Shown in pieces: positions 58,753 to 64,000 of a stretch of DNA of 64,000 nucleotides. The position numbers and the translations under genes were made by a program. This DNA is from Paralvinella palmiformis. Taxonomy: Eukaryota > Annelida > Polychaeta > Terebellida > Alvinellidae. Position 1 is the first letter of the stretch. The number at the start of each line of letters is the position of its first letter. The notes under the pieces were generated by a model. That model did no database searches. It worked only from the letters and a program-made list of their open reading frames with translations, and was not told the DNA's origin. The DNA is taken from positions 610,001-674,000 of the forward strand of contig JAODUP010000071.1 in assembly GCA_025642065.1 (NCBI GenBank), read 5' to 3'.

Positions 58753-58849
<97 letters not shown>
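58732..58849. repeat. (CT)n(TA)n(GT)n microsatellite split by a hAT insertion
   Basis: CT and TA runs pass into about 40 GT units that end at the hAT element boundary. More GT units resume at 59399-59411. Confidence 0.95.
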
Positions 58850-58850
<1 letters not shown>

Positions 58851-59398
58851 AGGGTTGGCAGGTTTAACCCGTCCATTGGGCTAAACCCGTGTTTAACCCG
58901 TGTTGTGCTAAACGCCCAATTTGGGCTAAACTGGGTTAAACTAATTTTTAGACATAATGCACCACTTATTGATTCAAGAAAACTAACTAAATGCAAATTA
59001 AACATTTATTGTCTATATTGAGCACACACATAACAATATACTGCACAAAACAATAACAAAAGTGTTCAGATATTCACCAATCTAATTGAGCACCACCACG
59101 AAGTTCACGATAGCAAGAGACAAGCTTGGCTGCTTTCTCCAGACCCAACCTGTTACGCAGCTTGGTCTGGATAACACCAAAGATGGAGAAAATTGTCAGC
59201 ATGTTACATCTATAAAATGCATACCAAAAAACTACTGTTCATGTGCATAAAATGTATGAATTTGTGAGTCAATATACAGTATTCTGAAGAAAAAAAAACA
59301 GTTTAGCCCGGGTTTAACTCGGGTTAAATTAGTAAAACCCAGGTTTAACCCGCCGGGCTGGGCTAAACCAGTTTAACCCGGGTTAAACTCCAATCTTG
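58850..59398. mobile_element. hAT-family DNA transposon remnant inserted in (GT)n
   Basis: The element starts CAGGGTTGGCAGGTTTAACC and its other end, read in reverse, is CAAGATTGGAGTTTAACCC, so the terminal inverted repeats match with few differences. CAGGGTTGG-type ends are usual for hAT elements. Both ends carry many GGTTTAACCC/GGGCTAAAC subterminal motifs. GT repeats flank it on both sides, consistent with an 8-bp GTGTGTGT target duplication. It keeps a transposase C-terminal fragment inside. At 549 bp it is internally deleted and non-autonomous. Confidence 0.75.
59074..59205 (-). pseudogene. hAT transposase C-terminal dimerisation-domain remnant
   Basis: The - strand reads NMLTIFSIFGVIQTKLRNRL, then GLEKAAKLVSCYRELRGG to TGA at 59074. 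The pattern (E)R-FS--G-I-TK-RNRL--EK--KLV--Y--LR is the hAT C-terminal dimerisation motif. The frame starts abruptly after TTTTATAG, a possible old splice acceptor or deletion edge. It lies inside the 58850-59398 element. Confidence 0.65.
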
Positions 59399-60256
59399 GT
59401 GTGTGTGTGTGAGTTTCTGTAACATTTTCCCCAAATGCAAAAGTTTTACTTCCCTGTTATTAAACATTAAACAACATGTAGTTGTTTGGAAATTTGAGAC
59501 ACATGCTGTTGGTTTCATAACTTTGTGGGGCTGTAACTAATCTTCTAGTGTATATTGATTCTATTTCATAGAATAATAATGATTATGTCGATCAATTATA
59601 TCAAAACTGTCATGAACATTTCAAAAGGCTTACATATTGTTGGCTAATTGACAAAGAGGGTTATGTTCTGAAAAATATAGCAATCCTATTAGTTGTGAAC
59701 GTCATTGAAATAACTACGAGCTGAGAAGCAACGTAGTACACCTCGAAAGTGGTCATGTCATTGTTAATCTGGAACCACCGCAGTGATTAGGCATTTGTGT
59801 CTTTGCCCGTGTAAATGTCCATGACATATTGTCATTGCAATGTATGAAGGAAGTTTGATCTTCTAGAAATCATTGCTCGTGGCTTCTCATGCGGAAAAAA
59901 GTCAGTTGCAACTATCCCGGCCACTCACTGCCTGAGTAACCACTCATTGCTTCCTACTGCCCAGGGTTTGTATTAGACCAATGGATGCCATGTTTGTTAG
60001 TCATCTACCAGTGTATTGATCATTCTCTCTCTTCAGCTTCTGGTGTCTCTACTAACCAGCCGCTGGCTTGTAAATAAACTCCCCTCCTTACTATGCTCTG
60101 TGATATGTTTCGCTAAAAATTTTCTTGTTGTGGGGCTTGCATCGGGTGGATTTGTTTTTATAGTTTTGTTTGTTCGATCTCACTGTTTAAGAAAGCTATC
60201 ACATCCTATAACCAATACCAATAAATAATTTATATTATACTGGAGATTTTTGTGTG

Positions 60257-60740
60257 TGACAGTATTACCTACTGATGTACATTGTCTACCTGTTAGACAG
60301 CGTATCCATTTCAAGATTTTATTAATAATTTATAAATCTATTAATAATATGGCACCAGAATATCTGTTTGAACTGGTGTCTATTAGAAAGTCATTCCGAA
60401 AACTCAGTCAGATACTGTTGCAGGTGCCGGTATCTTGGCTCAAGTCATTTGGTGATTGTACGTTTAGTGTTGCAGCCCTCACTTTGTGGAATAGGTTGCC
60501 TGCAGATATTAGAAATGCTTCATCTCTTAAAAAAATTAATCTGTTCTAAAAACACACCTGTTCAAGGTCGTTTTCGCAGACAAATAATAATTATCTTTTA
60601 AATCTTAAATAGGGTTTTTACAGACATATTATTTGGGGGTATTATTATATTACATATTATTTGTACAGCACCTTTGAATGGCTCCTGCTAGTAAGGGCGC
60701 TTTATTAAATATACATTATTATTATTATTATTATTATTAT
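60257..60740 (+). mobile_element. CR1/L2-like LINE 3' fragment, best preserved copy
   Basis: It shows HCLPVRQRIHFKILLIIYKS, then NNMAPEYLFELVSIRKSF, VPVSWLKSFGDCTFSVAAL and TLWNRLPADIRNASS. These are the post-RT motifs of CR1/L2 LINE ORF2, with a slip before the KTHLFK end. The 3' UTR holds TTTGTACAGCACCTTTGAAT and CTGCTAGTAAGGGCGC and ends in (TTA)n. It lies in the CNG intron in the gene's direction. Confidence 0.8.
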
Positions 60741-61315
60741 GTGTTTGTAGTATGTGAAGCAAATTCCAAATTACCTTTCACCTTGTTCAGCACTTTTATG
60801 ATGTATATTAAACCCTGTTGTGAAAGATATCCGATGCGAAGTGCAATGTCACGTGAAAAGTGGACTTATTTGGAAATATCACGTTTCTATCCATTAACGT
60901 TCCTATTCGGATGAAATCGGCTTCAGTCTAAGAAAGAAAACACCATATAATAATATATCATACAGCATCCAGATGAGGCGTTATTATGGTAATTTCAATG
61001 GGATTTATTTATTACATATTACTAATCCTGTCTTGGTGTAGATTTGTACATTCTGTTATAATGTTATGATTGTCTTGTACATCATCTGTACTGTTTGCAT
61101 ACCATTACGGAATGCACTGAATGTCGATGTTCTTTTTTTGGATGTGATTGTCTTCTACTAATCTTAAGTCCTCTTTAGAACAATTTGGTGAGTCAAAATC
61201 CATTTTATTTCTCTATTAAAGCTGTTTTTATTTTTAATCGTCTCCTTATGTCTGTATCTATTCGTAAATAGCCAGTGATATATTTATAATATTGTTTTCC
61301 TGCATTATTTCTATG

Positions 61316-61316
<1 letters not shown>

Positions 61317-61347
<31 letters not shown>

Positions 61348-61420
61348 ACACACGCGCGGATGTATGTGTGTGCGTGTGTATACGTGCCTGTGTGCCTGCG
61401 TGCATGCATGCATAAGCGCG
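61317..61420. repeat. (GT)n and alternating purine-pyrimidine tract
   Basis: About 14 GT units, then a long interrupted GTGCGT/GCATGC alternation, which favours Z-DNA. Confidence 0.88.
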
Positions 61421-61778
61421 CGCTTACCCGCGGTCAATCACGAGCTTTTAGAAATGCTATGAAGACAAATTCATTTATGGCAGTCATGCCTGATTAAGCA
61501 AAAGCGATCAAATTAACTGCCACATGTTATAAGCCATATAACTGCATAACCTGCAGAGATTTCAACAATTATTTTAATACTCAAAAACAATGTAGTTCAT
61601 TAACTGATCATTTCTTTTTTTCATGTTTTATTCTAAAGGTGGCTGAGAGATATGCCCCAATACTGGTAAAAACCATAGTTTATTCCCTGCCTGTTTGGTA
61701 TTTTATTAAATATGTGTGTCATTAGTCTTAGTACCATGCATGACCTATTAGCTATATTGAGTGCTTCATATCCTGCAA

Positions 61779-61779
<1 letters not shown>

Positions 61780-61816
<37 letters not shown>
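61780..61816. repeat. (AT)n microsatellite
   Basis: About 18 AT units. Confidence 0.95.
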
Positions 61817-61819
<3 letters not shown>

Positions 61820-62339
61820 CCAGCGTAAGTTTTATGTTTTATCGGGTGATTGTTTCAGCTTATGGTTTTTAGCATTTCTTTTACTTGTTGTGTGTTGAAC
61901 TATAGTTATTTAATTTAATTTTATATGGTGCCTTAGTCCATCCACTATTATTAAGCTTGTTTAGAATACTTTATAATGTTTAAGTATGCTAGTGGGGGTG
62001 CTCTATGCTTGTGTTGTGTAGAATGCCTCAGAACCATTTTACTTAGATTTTGGCCCTGTTGGAAATATTGTCTTATTAATATTATTATTTGTATTATTAT
62101 TATTATTATTTGTTAGCCAGGTCTTAATTACATAGGCTTGAGTATTGATTAAGTTCACAATGTATTATCTATTATGTAAGACACACATTAGAATATTGAG
62201 GTTTGTCAAATCCTATTGATATCATTGGAAGTGTAATAAAATACTTAAATTCTAATCACACTTACTGTATTACCAGGTAACAAAGTTAGAATTATTTCCC
62301 GGTGGCAGTGGGAAACTGACCATTTAGCATTGATTTGTG

Positions 62340-62520
62340 CCTGGGCATTTTTAGCCCCTCCCAGTCAGTTAGGTGTTTGTCTTCCTTGCCTCACGTCCAC
62401 TGTATCCTCCTGCGTGTGATAAAAGATCACTGGAAGGAAGCTTATATGCCACTAAATAAACTGTATGTGCCGATGTCTCATTAAACCCCACTCACTCACT
62501 CACTTATACTCACTCACCCA
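62340..62520 (+). repeat. SINE-like segment with CACT tail
   Basis: TGGGCATTTTTAGCCCCTCC to GTCTCATTAAACCCCACTCA and a short CTCA run. The ending (ATTAAACCCCACTCACTCAC) is like the SINE-C tail, but the body differs, so it may be a related family. No tRNA-like head is legible. Confidence 0.4.
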
Positions 62521-63752
62521 CTGGCTGACGTGGGATGAAATACAAGTTTCTGTATTTGTGTTTCCAGAATGTAAAAGTATTTGTGGTCATCATTCTTAAT
62601 TATCAGCATGATGACTATGTAAAAAAGTACACAATTTGTGTGCACGTGTGTGCATGTGTCTGTGTGCGTAAAACATTTTACAATCCATACAACATACAAG
62701 TCAATCACTGCATTCTAATACCAAACAGTCAATACTAACTGGCATACAGATGATCAGAAACTTCTTTGAATGTACAAGTGTCAATCAGTGTACAATCGAT
62801 CCCAAAAACATTCCATTAGAAACCACTTATTTAAAAGAGGCAAAAGACAAAAGACCAGATCATCAGCAGGCAAAGGAAAAAAGACCGGAGAGGCAAGTTT
62901 TCTAGCTGTTTGAAATATTTCCAGTTTTGCGCAAATGGAATGTTTTCCGATTTCTGCAAAACATGGAAGGTTGGGAGGTTTTTTATGGGGGGGGGGGGGG
63001 GGGCTGGACGTATTTACATCATTTTATTTGGGTATAACTTCTTGATAAATCCTGGCTTCATGAGTATTTCATATGTTAACTTGTTTTATCGATTAAGAAC
63101 GGTATTGTGCTCTAAGGCACCTGCATCAATATGTTATTGTACGAGTTTAAACTGTCACATCAAGTATCTAGAGATTTCTGTATTTTACGCCCATTTTGAC
63201 ATGGACATATTTCAATTAATAACTACAAGTGAGCTCGGTACTGATGTGCACTTGTTATAATATGATAGTATTTGTATATTTGTCTTTCTGTTGCCACACA
63301 CCAGATGTAAGGAAGTGAATTCGGTGTTAAATGTTTTGATAACTGGTAACACCGCATTAACCCGAAAGAAAAAAAATATATATTTTAAAAGGACAGGACG
63401 CAGGAGAGATCTAGTAGAGGGAATTGATATACGATGAACTCGTGGACCAGCAACGATATTCTTCATGTCAAGAATCCTTTTAGAATTAATTAATGATGAG
63501 CCAATCTAATGAGCCAGCTGACTTTAATCTGTTCACCATAACACCACGGATATTGCTCATCAATTTGCGATTATCAGTAAGCCGCATAACCTGGCTAATG
63601 TCGTTTCTTATTTGTAAAAGGCGGTAATAGTAGTCGTTCGGTAAAGGTTAAGATTAATTATTTATTTTATTGCTTAAACGCTTCCCACAACATCTATAAC
63701 AGTGGAAGGTGTTCTAGTATTGATTTATAGACAAATAAATATAATAAAATAC

Positions 63753-63795
<43 letters not shown>

Positions 63796-64000
63796 CATCG
63801 ATCATTTTCCGTCATAGGTTAACACTAATATTTTATTATTTACATGTTGATTCACTGTTGTCACCATTACCCCCCCCCCCACACACACACATTTCAGATG
63901 GTATAGTTTGGCAGACATTTAACAACTGGAGAGTCAGAGTGACATTTGTCCTTGATTTGGGGTATCATTATTCATCGACTTTGTTCGATTTATCCTCTCT
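62521..64000. other. No gene recognised
   Basis: AT-rich sequence with a G19-like run at 62985-63003, a (TA)n at 63758-63793 and a C-run/(CA)n at 63871-63890. It is probably still CNG intron. Short frames here have no recognisable domains. Confidence 0.4.

Noticed and set aside
60016..60228. Possible CNG S6 exon (hydrophobic 70-codon frame after a TCTCTTCAG acceptor)
   Set aside because: It is hydrophobic but lacks the pore-to-S6 pattern expected after PPPESNWE and has no conserved CNG residues.

Overview
The window looks like nuclear DNA from an invertebrate animal, most likely a gastropod or other mollusc. The sequence shows spliced genes with GT..AG introns, AT-rich non-coding DNA packed with (TA)n, (GT)n, (CT)n and (CTCA)n microsatellites, several tRNA-derived SINE families, LINE remnants of the CR1/L2 type, and hAT transposon remnants. 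The molluscan call rests on the style of the repeats (CACT/CTCA-tailed SINEs) and is inference. No bacterial, viral, CRISPR or rRNA features were seen.

Layout. (1) 0.6-2.6 kb: the last coding exon and 3' UTR of an unidentified + strand gene with a Gln/Ala/Pro/Tyr-rich C-terminus. (2) 2.8-12.6 kb: a complete - strand gene. Four exons can be joined with matching splice phases into a 184-residue protein of the UPF0488 family (vertebrate C8orf33). It converges on the first gene, and its introns hold LINE, SINE and hAT debris. (3) 13-54 kb: about 40 kb with no convincing complete gene. It holds a five-copy repeat separated by (AT)n tracts, two degenerate minisatellites, several tRNA-derived SINEs (two with clear target-site duplications), a 207-bp (CACT)n array, a perfect short palindrome, a 66-bp inverted-repeat element, CpG-richer islands that could be regulatory, and a few weak candidate first exons. 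(4) 54.3-57.4 kb: the 5' part of a cyclic nucleotide-gated (CNG) channel gene on the + strand. It has a TATA box, a probable non-coding exon, a 1.5-kb intron, and one large exon encoding the N-terminus through S1-S5 and the pore. The next exon (S6, C-linker, cyclic nucleotide-binding domain) is not recognisable in the remaining 6.6 kb. (5) 57.4-64 kb: CNG intron sequence holding a hAT element inserted in a (GT)n tract and a third + strand LINE 3' end.

The two best-supported genes are the UPF0488 homologue (function unknown) and the CNG channel (sensory or neuronal cation channel). They have no evident functional link. Most of the window's information content is repeat biology. I did not find a convincing novel multi-gene system. 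The most unusual items are the CNG pore sequence TIGD in place of TIGE, the 90-bp unit tandemly repeated between (AT)n tracts, and the hAT insertion into a microsatellite.
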